Positions 1-12,080 of a DNA stretch of 64,000 bases are shown here, piece after piece. The DNA comes from Alnus glutinosa (Eukaryota; Streptophyta; Magnoliopsida; Fagales; Betulaceae), in NCBI RefSeq assembly GCF_958979055.1, contig NC_084898.1, positions 23,897,102 through 23,961,101 of the forward strand, given 5' to 3'. Below the pieces are notes generated by a model. It did no database searches, was not told where the DNA came from, and saw only the letters and a list, made by a program, of their open reading frames with translations. A program made the position numbers and the translations under genes. Every line of letters starts with the position of its first letter. Within the stretch, counting starts at the first letter, position 1.

Positions 1-52
1 CAATTAATAGTTTACGGAGGGGGGGTGGGGAGGGGGACATTAACAATAAGGT

Positions 53-346
53 GGCATGCAAGGGACACATGTTACTATCAAAAGTGAGTTTGTAGAAAAT
101 TTCCTGCAAACTAATTTGTATGAATTGTATGTCCCATAAAAAATGTAACGAAGTGTTATGATATTAAATTTCTAATTTCTAATCGATTAAACCTTTAGTA
201 TTTAGAGAAGAGAGGCTGAGTTTGAATCTTATTTCGGGTACGTTTGGATTTGCGATTTTAAAATATGCCATTTGAAAAAATAATTTTAAAAAATGCAGTT
301 AAACGTTTGGCAAAATTGCAGTTTAACCTTTACAATTCTACATTTT

Positions 347-378
<32 letters not shown>

Positions 379-546
379 ATTTACCTGCGATTTGAAAAAG
401 AAGTTTTTTGCATTTTCAGATCTCAATTTTTAATGCAATTCCCTAACGATTCATTTTCTGCAATTTGGTTTAAAATCACACTTTTTGTCTATGAAATAGT
501 AATCTCAAACGCTCCCTTCTTATTGTATAGGCCTCACTTATTGAGA

Positions 547-579
<33 letters not shown>

Positions 580-752
580 GAAGGTCCTTATTTTGGGCTT
601 AGAATTTGAGCTTAACATATTAATTAAATCCTGACTTTACCATTGTGGGCTTTGAAAACATGTACCCTTTGCTCTTTGGGCCGGACAAGTTTCAACAACA
701 ATAGCAAAGAGCCTGACTCCAATGCTTATGTATGCCAGTGGGCCTATTGACT
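53..752 (+). repeat. Left arm of a long inverted duplication (partner 26952-27695)
   Basis: Non-coding sequence whose reverse complement recurs at 26952-27695. Matching landmarks include GGCATGCAAGGG at the outer end, TCCCATAAAAAATG, GAGAAGAGAGGCTGA and the segment CAAAGAGCCTGACTCCAATG. Many substitutions and small indels show that the duplication is old. The arm also holds a run of about 30 A (348-377) and a T run near 550-571, which produce a low-complexity open frame at 265-609 that I do not regard as a gene. Confidence 0.75.
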
Positions 753-784
753 TCCAAGGCTGCCCGATGTGATAGTGTCAAAAG

Positions 785-1160
785 AGGGTTAAATAACTTT
801 GACTTCATGTGATTTAAAGACTTTATTTTTTGCCCCTATGCTTTATTTCGTATCATAGATGGTACCCCATTTATGGCTAAAGACGGAGATGGTAATTCCG
901 TCTAACTTCCATCCAAAAATTGACGGAAGTCCACGTCACTGGCCTTAAAACATCGACACATATCCTTTGCCTAATTAAAAATTTAAAAACTAAAAAATAA
1001 TAAAAGCTTTAAAAAAAAAAATTGAAAAGAAAGAAGAAGAGGGGTGGCTCCCATGGCCAGTCTAGGGGTGGCCGAAACCACCCTTGAAAGCCTTGGGGGC
1101 AACTCGGCCACCCTCGTTTGGCCTTCACAAGGCCAAAAGAAAAAAGAAAAATAAAAAATT
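785..1160. mobile_element. Fragment of a non-autonomous DNA element related to the foldback at 25540-26331
   Basis: The stretch with TTTAAAGACTTTATTTTTTG, GGCTAAAGACG and CTTCCATCCAAAA matches the reverse complement of about 25740-26062, the inner part of a foldback element. It continues into a GGTGGC/GCCACCC-rich segment (1044-1120), also typical of that family here. No terminal inverted repeats are evident at this copy, so it looks truncated. Confidence 0.55.
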
Positions 1161-1162
1161 GT

Positions 1163-2400
1163 TTAGGGTTCGGCTACCCTCAGACCGGCCATGGGGTGGC
1201 TTCTTCCTTTACACATAGACGCTTCTGGGCGCTGTGGAAGGTTGTATATGACTCCGAAGCTTTTTCCACCATTAAGGAATGATGGATAATAGGTCCACAA
1301 AAAATCATTGCGTTCTGCCGTAACCACAAACTTCTTGCAACTCTCATTCTTTTCTTTCCAACTGTGGACGTAGTTTTTCCGCAATAAATGCAAAGTCCTT
1401 GTAGTCAATGCAATTCTTTTGGATCTTATTACTACACCTGCTTCATGTAGCCTTTGCTGCTAGACAGCTCCATAAGATATGCCATGTAGTCTCTACCTCT
1501 GTACCACATAGCGGGTAGAGAGGATCCTCGGTCACTTTCATGCGGAAAATATTCCCTTTAGCTGGCAATGCATTGTGACATGATTACTAAAAGCCGTATG
1601 TGTGGTTGGGGATATGAGGGAGATTGTCTTTGTTCTTTTTGTCGAAGTGGTATGGAGTCAAGGGATCATCTCTTCTTTGAGTGTAGCTTTAGCTACAGAA
1701 TATGGGAGGAAATTCTTGGCCTTTGTTTGATTTCTAAGCTGAAGAAATATTGGGAGGAAGTTGTTGATTGGAGTGTGTTTGAGATGAGGCATGACTGTCT
1801 TAGAAGTAGGTTGTGTATCTTGAGCTTGGGTGCTACGGTTTATAACTTGTGCAAGCATAGAAATGATATTCTACATGGGAATGTTTTGAGTTCGGAGGAG
1901 ATGATTATAGCTAAAATTAAGGGGGAGGTTCGGGCTCGTATTATGGCTAAAGGCCCTTATAAAAAGTCTTCCATGAATGTGCAGCTTGAGGCTTTGTGGA
2001 CTCTTCACAAGATCTTCAATTAATTTGATAGTTGTTGTTGTTTGTTTCATGTGTTTTGGTTCTTTGCGTTGTAAGGTGTTTTAAAGGTTTGTCTCTGTTG
2101 GGTTTGTTTGTAGGGCTTTTGAGTTTTAGTCTCTTTTCCCTTTGTAATGTTTGAAGTTTGAACCAGTTTTTACTGGTGTGGAATTTTGGTTGTTTGGGCT
2201 ATAAAATTTTTTTCATTCATCAAAAAAAAAAAAAAAAAAAAGCGCATTGTGACATGCTCTCCACGTAAAGACTTTACAACCTAAGGAGCGTCCATTTTTC
2301 ATATTTGTTTCCATGGCAGCCTAAATTGTCCCGCCCTTGAGGATTCACCTTTAGCCGCATCTCAAGCCTCCATATGTTGATGATAGGCACTTCTCATTGA
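1163..2400 (-). mobile_element. Old LINE (L1-type) ORF2 remnant, reverse transcriptase zinc-binding region, minus strand
   Basis: Reading the minus strand across 1435-1569 joined to 2244-2275 gives a zf-RVT-like segment: V-F-T-W-R-A-C-H-N-A-L-P-A-K, then D-P-L-Y-P-L-C-G-T-E-V-E-T-T-W-H-I-L-W-S-C. This is the familiar W-R-A-C-H-N-x-L-P-T-K ... C-P-x-C-G ... E-T-x-x-H-x-L-W-x-C pattern of plant non-LTR ORF2 C-termini. A stop codon follows shortly after the motif, so the element is dead. The open frame at 1163-1408 (minus) lies downstream of the zinc-binding region and is not otherwise recognised. The remnant is interrupted by a younger LINE at 1583-2243. Confidence 0.75.
1583..2243 (+). mobile_element. 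5'-truncated LINE (L1-type) insertion with poly(A) tail and 13-bp target-site duplication
   Basis: The open frame ending at 2023 encodes the ORF2 C-terminus, with R-M-x-x-W-G-Y-x-G-D-C-L-C-S-F-C-R-x-G-M-E-S-R-D-H-L-F-F-E-C-S-F, a classic reverse transcriptase zinc-binding motif. About 200 bp of 3'UTR and a run of about 20 A (2222-2241) follow. The insertion is bounded by identical 13-bp copies of GCATTGTGACATG at 1570-1582 and 2244-2256. Truncation at the 5' end, poly(A) and variable-length direct repeats are the hallmarks of target-primed reverse transcription. The first codons of the open frame starting at 1568 are target DNA, not LINE. Confidence 0.93.
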
Positions 2401-3829
2401 AAAATCTACATTGCTTGTTGCCCTCCAAATCTGTCTATCCCTATTATTATTGGCACCAATAGGAATTTGGCATATATCATTGATGGTTTCTTCGCCAAAG
2501 ACATGTTTAATAATGTCATTTATTAGACTACTCTATGACTGTCATATAACTTGATTATGTAGCAATTAAAATGAGCCATTGAATCAACTCTTGTAAATTA
2601 TAATAATAAAAAGTCAAGGGTTAATTATCAGTGCCACTTCATGTAACATCTCAGCTTAAACTAGGGTTAATAAATCCTTAATTTAGACCCAAAGGTTAGC
2701 AATAAATAAGGCTGGGCTTAAAGGATGGAAAGATGGACCCGAACCGACATTCGGGCTAATTTTTGGCTTGGGTGATCAAAACCATGGTGATTGATCACAA
2801 CCTTTTTAGTGATCAATCATAGCCCGTCAATATGTGATTTGAGCATTTTCATGACTCTTAGACAATGATTTTTTCCTATAAATTCATCATTAAGCTAACC
2901 CTAACCTTTATTTTGACTGCCTAGCCTCCCTTTGTGCCATGAAGAAAGAGAAATAGAAAGAGGAGTGAGAAATAGAGAAATGTGGTGTTTGTGAAGGATT
3001 TTTGAGAGTTAAATTTTTTTTTGAGGGCCATGGACCTCGACTGCTCCACCCTATTTAATAGTAATTTGAGAAAGGTTGCGTGGACTTTTCTCATTTTCTT
3101 TTATTTACCACTTGCCCCTTATCCAAGGCAAATTAAGATGCCAAAAGACAAAGAGGTACAACATGAACAAGAGTCCCAGATTCAGCCAACCTAATGTTCC
3201 TTCAGGCTTCAGTTTTGGATCCTTGTGTTGTGTGCCTTCCAAACGGTCCGCTGTTATTTTAGCATTTGACTGACCGCCAAGCAAAAGCCAAAATCGAGGA
3301 TCCAAATCACCTGCACTAATTCTCTGCATCATCCTCTCTAAAACCGCAATCACAATCGTGTATTTTCACTAAATAATTCTAATTTTATCATCTTAATTAT
3401 TTATTTTATATTTATTCAACTTTATCGAATTCAATTATATTTTTCATTTTTATCGATCAAACATTTATTATCTCAATATTTACCATATTTTACTAGATAG
3501 AGTTTCATTGCAGGAATTCTAAATCATTAAAAAGGAATAAAAACTTATTATTCAAACATTTATTGAATTCTAAAATTTCTTGATTTAATATTTTTAAATT
3601 GTTTTATAACTTATCATTTACCATTAATTAAGTACAAGGATTGAAAACTCTAGAATCACCTAATTAATTAATCTATCCTCTCGCACCGCCACGTCAACTT
3701 GGAACCAGCGGGATCCTTTGAGCATGATGGACCTCACTCCTACCGTTCACAACTTTCCCTCTAAGCTCTGTTTTTTTTGGTCGCCGTACCCATAAAAGCC
3801 GCTCACACTGTCTGGTAGATTCCACGGCC
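2401..3829. other. Intergenic region upstream of the VPS55 gene
   Basis: No gene recognised. From 3360 to 3660 the DNA is very AT-rich. The open frames at 3076-3273 (+) and 3105-3353 (-) overlap on opposite strands and resemble no family I know. The segment just before 3830 is more GC-balanced and probably contains the VPS55 promoter; I see no clear TATA box. Confidence 0.4.
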
Positions 3830-4992
3830 ATGGCTTAGAACTTCAGAGAACCCCAAATCGAAAAACCGCATTTTGGTGTAAACGTGTTGGAGAACACTCT
3901 GTGAATCCGATTCTGGTAAGCTCACATTCCTCAAAAGTTTTTACTTTGGTGTTTTTCGATTTGTTTTCTGTTTGTATGTTTTTATTGATGTGATGAGGAG
4001 GAGATTGTGATTACTGGGTGTAATTTACACCGTAATTTTAGTGTTGAAAGAGGTTCTTACGGTTTAGACTTATGGAGTTAATCGGAATTACAATGTTTTA
4101 CGCTGGAATTGTAGAGAAGAAACGAAGAACAACTTCTGCTTATGATGATTTTGCTCTACGAAGCGAAATTAATGGAATTTGTAGTATTTTCTGAAATTAT
4201 GTATGTAATTTTCAACTGGGTTTTTTATTTTGGGTTTTAAGTATTCTCTTAGATTTCTCGAATTGTGCAAATCTACAGGAAATGTATGGTTGCCTATGGT
4301 TCATCTTTTAGCTATGATATCTATCATGTGTAAATCTAAAAGAATAACCTTATTGATTTTGCGTACATTTCATGAGGCCATGATGATTTTTAATGTCATG
4401 TATGTAAATCGAAAATTGTAGCATGTATTATGCTATCAATATACTTACTGGCATCATTGGCTATTTGTGCAATATAGTTCATGTTTTTTTTTTCAACTAT
4501 ATTTATCTTTTATTTCTCCAGAAGATGCACTTATAAGGAACGCTGATCTTACAGAATTTTCATGTGGTAATTGCTAATACTATGTACTCAAAACAGCTAA
4601 CTCAAACAAAGCTCCATAATTATTATATGTTCACTTGCAAGTTGTATGGCTGCTTGGTCTTGAGTCCCTAGTTCATTTCTTCATGTGATAACACTATTAT
4701 ATGCAATTAAGAACTTTTGGAATTGATTTTCAAGGAAATGTTTTCAACTAAAAATCCGTTCTCTTGGTTGCACCCACGTTTCTAAATATCTGACCCTAAA
4801 CATCACATGAACTTGTTCTTAAGAAGAAAATAGATTGGAAATCTGGTAAATAAATGGCTTGCTCAAATTTGCGATCATTGTGGTATGACATAATATATGA
4901 TGGATGTGCTTCTTAAATTTCTGCTTTAATACTTAATAGCATGTTCTGTTTCAGTTGTTCTCCTATATGAGGTGAGGCAGACAAGTTTGATG

Positions 4993-6416
4993 ATGGCAGA
5001 CCTACCAGGTTATATGCGATCGTGCTTGCATACCGGAAAACTTGCTTTCTTGGCAATTTTGGTCTCTGGAGGGGTTGTATTGCAAATTTTGGTCAGTGTC
5101 GCTCTTTCCTTTTGATCATTTTTCAATTATTAATACAAACTGAAGTTAAAAAAGTTACTGTGACAAAGTCTATTTGCTATTTTCTTACTTAGTATGTCTG
5201 ATGCTGCAGGCATGCGCTTTGTACGACAATTGGTGGCCGATGCTAACGGGTAAGTGACTGAAGTTTTTGGTCTTGGATTTTAGCATTGGATTAGTTACCA
5301 AGGGACTCTGTGTACTGGTGGTGCCACTCTGGTGCTTCTTAATAAATTTGCGCTTTCAAATATGGGTATTGTTTGTGTGTGCGTGTGTGAGAGAGAGAGA
5401 GAGCTGTGATTTATCAAGTTATGTTAAGGGCTGACATGCTAAAACCCAAACCGGTAATGTTGATCATGTTTTGTTGAATCCTATAAATTAGTTGAAAAAG
5501 AGTCATAATATACTTTCTCGTGAACTATACAGTATAGCAAAAGGATTTAGGTTGCCTGTTTACCAGAATGGTCCCACCCTAAATGACTAGGTGCAACTGT
5601 AGGAATGTATAAACATTGGATACAAAATACTTTATCGGAGGTGGTCAAGTTCAACTCAAAATACTTAATCCTAGGTTTATACTTTCTAATCTTGAATAAG
5701 GTACTGTTTGCGAGCAAGCAGAAAGGGTATGTATCTATGTATCTGTGTCGTTGTTGCTTGTAACTTGCGTATGTGTGGGAATATCCTTTTTCCTTGGTTT
5801 CATTAATCAGTTTGGTAATTTTCCTTTGCTGCGCATGTTGATATGATTGTTACTTGTGAGTGTGTAAGGCTTTTTGTTTCCATTTTGATTCTTCAATTGG
5901 ATAAATGTTACTAACTCTGGAATATTTCCTTAGAATGGAATGGGGAAGGCTTGAGACTTCTTCTATGTTAGTGTTGGTCCTCTTCGCTTATTCTTTTGAA
6001 AATATGCACTGACAGTAATGTCGGCACTTCTTTTGCAGTATTGATGTATGTGCTTCTTCCCATGCCTTTGCTGTTTTTTGCGGGATCTAATAGTTCATCT
6101 CTATTTTCTGAATCTGAAAACGGGTATGTCCTTTCTTAAAACTAACCCGAAAGAAGACTTTTTGGTGAATTATTGAAATCTCATTCAACTTATATAATTG
6201 CTTCCTATGTAATGATGAAACAGCTGGGTGAATGCGACTAAGTTCTTGACTGGAGCTTCAACTGTTGGAAGCATTGCCATACCAGCCGTCTTAAAGCATG
6301 CTGGTGTTATTGGTTGGGGAGCCCTGGCCATGGAGTTCTCATCCTTTTTCATATTTGTATTAGCCATAATTTGTTACATTGGGATGAATAGTGAAGATGA
6401 TTACAGTGTGCTTTGA
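4993..6416 (+). CDS. VPS55: Vacuolar protein sorting-associated protein 55 homologue (VPS55/OB-RGRP family)
   Basis: Predicted 138-residue membrane protein. Coding exons are 4993-5091, 5210-5249, 6039-6123 and 6224-6416, all with GT..AG borders and consistent phase. A 5'UTR intron probably runs from the GTAAG at 3916 to the CAG at 4952-4954. The protein starts M-A-D-L-P-G-Y; an in-frame ATG three bases upstream (4990) could also serve, but family members start at this one. Four hydrophobic segments (about residues 15-37, 44-62, 86-100 and 103-128) and the motifs N-W-W-P-M-L, L-L-P-M-P-L-L-F-F and F-L-T-G-A match the family. In yeast, Vps55 acts with Vps68 in late endosome-to-vacuole sorting; in plants it is expected on endosomes. 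The gene looks complete, with length close to the usual 140 residues. Confidence 0.93.
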
Positions 6417-7558
6417 GAATATGGCTCTCCAGGTGCCTTCCTCTATTTGTGTAAAAAAGTATCAGTCTCTGCTCCATATGCGAGGATTTTTGTTTCATGA
6501 TTTGTTGAGCTTTGCCTTAGTCGATTTGGGGTGATGTTTTTTTTTTCCATGGTGGTGGCGAGTTCCTTTATTTCAACAGAACTGTTTTAAAGCATTTTGT
6601 TGCAGAAAGACTGACTTTATCACAACAAGAAAGCTATCCCTTCTTTTTCCATATTATGTTATCCAGAAAGGTTCTTGCTTCAAATTTCTGGGGTGAAATG
6701 ATGATGAACTGTCTTTTAGTTTCTTTCTCGATATCCATGGTAAAAGAATAGGTTGGATTCAGTTGGATATATTGAAGTCCTAGTTGGAGGTAGGAAATTG
6801 GCACCTTTAGGACTTGTTAACGGTTATAAAATCTAGAATTTTCATAAATAGCATTAGTAGTAAGTATTACTTTAACAATTAATTTATTCAACTTGGTCAA
6901 GTTTAGTCACTAGGGTATAAAACCCTATTGCATTGAGCTCAATCTTACCCTTGGATGAGTCATTTTAAGAAAGAGATTTTACTTAAAAAGTTTCAAAATT
7001 GATTTCTTCTAAAACTGTTACTGTAATATCGTCACGTTATTATCTTTGTGGCGATCACTTTTATCATCATCACTATCACCGTCACTACCACTATTATCAT
7101 TGTTGTTTTCATCGTTGTTATACCGATGTTATGAACAATGCTACATTCTATACTTATCACTACCATGACTGTCATTAATTCACTATTAAATTTTTAAAAT
7201 ATATTTATTAATTAATACAAAATTTAAATTGATAATATCATTTTAAGTATATTTCAAAACTTTCACCCCCACACAGCCCAGTGGGGTTTAAACTTTTACC
7301 TTAAAATCATCCTATCAAGGGATGGTAAGGATCAGACACCACCAAATCTGACCCATTCTAATCTACATATTACATCAACCTAGTTGATTCACAAAAAAAA
7401 AAAAAAAAAAAAAAAAAAAGAAAAAAGAAAAAAGAAAAAAAAAAAGAAAAAAGAAGAGAAAAGAAATAATTAGCAAAAATCCTAAAAAAAGAGAAAAAAA
7501 CTCCCTTTTCTTAGGGCTACTACAAAAAGGCTATTACATACACCTTAAACTCGGCTCC
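6417..7558. other. VPS55 3' region and intergenic DNA
   Basis: The VPS55 3'UTR probably ends within the first few hundred bases. The remainder has TCA/CAC-rich low-complexity sequence (7030-7170) and a long A-rich tract (7391-7500) just before the next gene. Nothing else recognised. Confidence 0.4.
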
Positions 7559-9994
7559 ATGGAAAGCATAGAAGCCAAAGAAGCCGAGCAACTCGGCCAC
7601 GACCTCGCGTCACTCAGCTTAGACTCCGCACACCCACATCCGGACAACGATGCCACACCGAACGATGAAGAGTATAACTACGAATGGGTGCTCAGAACCA
7701 GTCTCTTCAACAACGTTGTTGTGGTGGACAATCTTCCAGTGGTCGGAGCTGGCGAAGTGGAAAAGCTTGAATCTTGGGTTCAGATGAACTGTGGCAAGCA
7801 CGGTGTGATTAAGAAAGATGGGGTCTCGATGGCCCTCAATCGGCAAACCCAGCAGAACTTAGGTTATTGCTTCATCGACTATAACACCCGCAAGGTACTT
7901 GGTTTTCTTTAATTTCTATTTTCTCTGTTTCTAATATAAAGTATTTTTGTGTTTTTTTTTTTTTTTTCTTTGGATAGGATACCCAATTGGTCCTACAGCC
8001 AAGTATTTCTGAATATGTGTGTTAGAATAATGGTTAAATAATTAAATTTACTAATTAGCATCAGATAAGTAGAAATTTATCTTCGTATCAGAATATGTGC
8101 TCTGAGTTTGAACTCTACTCTAGTTATAGGTTTTTCTGTGTGGAAACGAAATGTAATTTGAAGCAACATCTTAGAGGTAGCAATGAATTGTGTATCTACA
8201 AAAAACTCTCAAGTACTTCTGCAAAAAAAGAAAAAGAAAAAACCCCCACCAGTCTAGTTTTTGATATTCTAGTTGTGAAGTTTGTCTTTGTTTTTTTTTT
8301 TTTTTTTTTTTTGTCTAATTTGTTTATGGCTGGCTCTTGATCTTAGGAAGCTGAGAATGCTCAGAAGAACATAAATGGTCAGAAGATGGACAAGGGGCAG
8401 ACATTGTCAGCCTATTTATACAACGAATTCGACAGGATTATGGACACTCCAGATGGGAGGACTCCTCCGGAGACTGCACCCTACTTTGACAGGGTAATTG
8501 TCTCAATTTGATATCAAACTACCTCTTTCTTTTCAATTTGAGCAAGCAAATAAGTTATGTTATAATTTGAACTATTACATGAATCTTGACCACTTCAATG
8601 GTGAGGCAAGCACTCTAATTCATATAGTGTGGATTCCATATAATTTCGCCAATCACCGATATGTATCATACTTCTTCACATGATAAGGAGTGATTTCGTT
8701 GACAAAGCTTATGGGTGAAAAACACGGCTTTTGGGCCAACAAACTATTCTCCCTTGACTTCTCACTGTCGTTTGAAACCATTTGCTACTTAGCCATCAAC
8801 TGTGGGCAAGTACAACTTTGCCACTTTAACTGCTTTCTAGAACAATCTCACTACACAGCTGTGCCATAGATGTATTTCAATGCCACAAATTTTAAATGCC
8901 TAAGGTACAACTCATCATAATGCATTAATTATGTAAGCACAACCTAGCTGCTCTATATATTGTGTTCTTCCAGGCCTCATGGTTCCCAAAATGGTGCTTA
9001 AAATAGGAGCACCATGACACTAGGCATGAGTACTGATGTTGCATTTATATCAAATATGGAATTAAATATAGGAATTAAGTTAGATTTAGTGAGATGTTTA
9101 GAATTTTCACTTTGACTATCATGTAGGGGAATTAAAGTGTAGAAGATGAAGCTTTAAGATTTATTTTTGCCAACTTGGTATAGGTGTATCATAACCTTCT
9201 TCCCCCCTCCCCTTGTTTTGGGTTTAATTCTAGTTTGTTTATATTAAGCAAATTATGAAGACATTTTTGTCTGGTTTATAACATAGAATTGGTTCTTTTC
9301 TTTTGCAACTTATGTAGAAAAGTAAATGAGTTTGCTTCTACATCCAATCTCATTCTTGCATGGTGTTGCAATTGGGTTTTATATGCTTCAAGCAAGAAAT
9401 TGTTCATTCTTTTTTGCTATTCTTCATTTTAGTTCAGCACTTCTTTCTGTTGGTTTCTTTTTGCTGGTATTTTATATGCTAATCTTTTTGTTTTTGGTTT
9501 TGAAACTTGATATAACAAAAGAATTTGCTGATGTGTGTGTGTGGGGGGTGCATTGTGTTTATGTCTGTATCTCGACTTGGTTCAGTTAAGCATTGCAAGT
9601 TGCCTTTCTTATGGTGGAACCATATCTATAAAATACATTCTTGCTCGGTGGAGCTTAGTGAATGAATTTACTGGTATGCTTGCAAATGCTCTTGTGATGA
9701 TAGCGTTGGAAAGGTTTTTCTTAGTCTACATGGCATATTGTCAGTTTCTTGCTTCATAGTTGTTCTTGCTTTAAGCATATAGGCTTTTCTGATGGAAACA
9801 TCGGGACAGATTCTGGTACAATACTATCTTATGTTTTATTGAAGGAAAATTCGCAACAATGGGATGAAAAAGCTCGGGATCAGAAAATGTTGAGAGATGG
9901 AGAAGCAAATGAAGAGGGAGAGGAAGAGGAAGATGATTTTAACTCAGCTGACATTAAGGAAGTACCGACTGTTAAAGAGGAATTGCTCAATTAG
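7559..9994 (+). CDS. eIF3 subunit b-like protein, N-terminal RRM region only (short form)
   Basis: Three exons (7559-7894, 8347-8493, 9845-9994) give a 210-residue protein. The RRM is visible: RNP2-like V-V-V-V-D-N-L-P-V at residues 53-61 and RNP1-like L-G-Y-C-F-I-D-Y-N at 101-109, followed by E-A-E-N-A-Q-K and Y-N-E-F-D-R-I-M. The last exon begins E-N-S-Q-Q-W then D-E-K-A-R-D-Q, matching the segment after the RRM in plant eIF3b. It then ends in an acidic tail instead of the roughly 500-residue propeller region. Full eIF3b is a scaffold of the translation initiation factor 3 complex, about 700 residues long; here the scaffold part is absent. The acceptor of the last exon (TTTTATTGAAG) is inferred from homology and is weak. 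It may be an expressed short paralogue or a decaying partial duplicate; all three exons are open. Confidence 0.7.
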
Positions 9995-11789
9995 GGGCGA
10001 ATATGGACTGATGGTTTTGAGTCCTTTCAAAGTTAAGTACCTAAACTAATGCACTATGTAATGTTCCAAGTTTTGTGGAAAATTTTTTCTAACCGTTTAC
10101 CTCATAGCTTTGTTTTGGTGTGCCATTTGTAACTTATTATTATTATTATTTTTCCAGTTTACATTAGCGAAAACTGTAATTAAAAAATGAGCACATATTC
10201 ATAGTCAAGTCACCATCTCTTTTCTTTAAGTTGCTAGAGAAAGCGACTGCCATGGTGATTTGAGATGGAATTTATGAGAGAACCTGAAAGATTAATGATA
10301 TAGTCATCGGTTTTTTTTTTTTTTTTTTGTTGTTGGAAGGATTTTTGTTTCTTTTGGTTGTATTTATATGGATGGAATGTCTAACAATGAGCATAATTCA
10401 AATCAAAATTCAGATCTCCAATGCCCTAATCAGGACTTAGGGTGCGAATAGGCTCTAGCCAACAGTATAGGCACATAAATGATACAAGTGTAGTGAGATC
10501 TATTTCACAGTTCATTTTAATGGTTTACACTATTAGATCTGAAAAATTTAGTATAGACTATGAAATGAATTCTCTCTATTTCACGAGAGGATCCCGATCC
10601 TTATGACAGGACCATCTAATGATTGGAGAATACCAAAGGCCTTCACCAATGCATATCTCCATCTCTAATCTATCATGAAACAAATATAAATTCACTATCA
10701 AAACCACATAATTTGAATCATTTTCATCACATCCTTGAATCTGAGAAGAGCCGCAAAGCAATTAATACTCATCAAGAAGCATTATGCTTGTAAAACAGTC
10801 AGGAAACAAGGAGTTATTACCACATACTTTTACTAGCTTATGAGAACAAACATGAAAAATTGTTGTATTGTCTGTATAACACTTCTAATTCTTGGATATG
10901 GAGTGCCAAAACTGCACAAGATTTCTACTCAAATCAACTAAATGCAGCTTAATATTAACCTACCTACACGATTTAGGCCTCGTTTGGTAACATGTTAAAA
11001 AACATTTTTTTTGTTTTCAAAACAATTAACAAACAATTCGGAACACAAAGCATTTTAAAATGTAAACCCCACCAACAAGATACTCAACTTCTATATTGCG
11101 TCAAATCACTTTTTCAAATCAAAAGCATAAACACTTTTCAAAACCATTATCAACCATACTGTTAGAGTAACCATTCAACTTATGACAACTAAAACAGAAA
11201 TGTATTATCTAAAAACCCTCTCAATTATCAAAGGAATAGTGCAGATAACAAAATCCTAATCATACTTCAAGTATTTTACACTTCTTGTTATACACCTAAG
11301 CCTAAGGAATAGCAAGAAAGAAGCTCAATGTCAATGGTGCAAGTTATAAAAAACACTTGCAACAGAGAATACCCAACCACAACATCATTCCAATGAAACA
11401 AATGTATCCAAGAAACCCATAACCAAAACGTAAATCGTTTGCAACCCCTTCAACCACAAAGTACACAAATTTATCTCAAACCAGTCTAGCTCTAGAAAGC
11501 ACAAAAAACTAAACTAAATAAAGCGCATTTTTAACAAGAACATGCGTCAAACTAAGCTAATCAAGAACAAACGCATACAAACTGATTTACCAAAAACCCA
11601 TTTTGGATAAACAAATTATAGTTAAAAAAGCAGAAAGAAAAACCCATTTCTAACAAAATTATATGCAGAAACCTTTTCAAATTTCACATATATAACGAAC
11701 AAACTCACAACAAGGGTCTCTCTAAGTTTCTGTTTCTTCTTACAGATAAAATAAGACTCTTTCTCACAGAGACACTCTCTAGCTCTCAG
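9995..11789. other. Intergenic region between the eIF3b-like gene and the small minus-strand gene
   Basis: No coding region recognised on either strand; the open frame at 10576-10761 (minus) has no recognisable features. Part of the right end is probably 3'UTR of the minus-strand gene at 11790-12080. There is a TTA repeat near 10136-10150 and a T run near 10311-10328. Confidence 0.4.
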
Positions 11790-12080
11790 TCAGAAGACCA
11801 CGCGGAACTGTGGCGCGTCGGAGGCACTCGCGGGGAGGATCTCCCAGCGGCAGGGCTCGAGGTCGTCGGAGACGGGGCAGTAGCCGGCGAGAGTGACCTT
11901 GTCGGCGGAGGCGGCCACCGACCCGAATTCGAACACCGTTATGTCAGCGGGTCGGGCCACCTCCACGGCTCCGTGCATGCCCGGCACTTCTGCGGCGGGT
12001 TTCGCTTTCGGACTCTCCGCGGGTTTGGGTTGCGAGTCGGGTTGCTGTGGCTTGCCTTTGAACCAAGAGAGAAGACCCAT
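11790..12080 (-). CDS. Small conserved plant protein of unknown function
   Basis: Single-exon frame of 96 residues starting M-G-L-L-S-W-F-K-G-K at 12080. An open extension upstream to 12356 crosses an A-rich leader and is unlikely to be coding. The N-terminal third is Pro/Lys/Ala-rich and looks disordered. The C-terminal half (about residues 36-96) has G-A-V-E-V-x-R-P-A-D-I-T-V-F-E-F-G-S-V, L-A-G-Y-C-P-V-S-D-D-L-E-P-C-R-W-E and a terminal A-P-Q-F-R-V-V-F, a sequence type I recall as strongly conserved among land plants but without an assigned function. Gly2 after Met could allow N-myristoylation (inference only). The gene is GC-rich compared with its surroundings and is transcribed away from the phosphoacetylglucosamine mutase gene. 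Confidence 0.8.
   Translation of the reverse strand: MGLLSWFKGKPQQPDSQPKPAESPKAKPAAEVPGMHGAVEVARPADITVFEFGSVAASADKVTLAGYCPVSDDLEPCRWEILPASASDAPQFRVVF

Noticed and set aside
265..609. Open frame of 114 residues with long Lys and Phe runs
   Set aside because: Made by A and T homopolymers inside a non-coding repeat arm; no recognisable protein.
1658..1858. Minus-strand frame of 66 residues
   Set aside because: Antisense to the LINE ORF2 C-terminus.
9326..9759. Hydrophobic frames in the second intron of the eIF3b-like gene, suggesting a membrane protein
   Set aside because: T-rich intron sequence easily gives Phe/Leu-rich frames; no conserved motif and normal splice sites on both sides.
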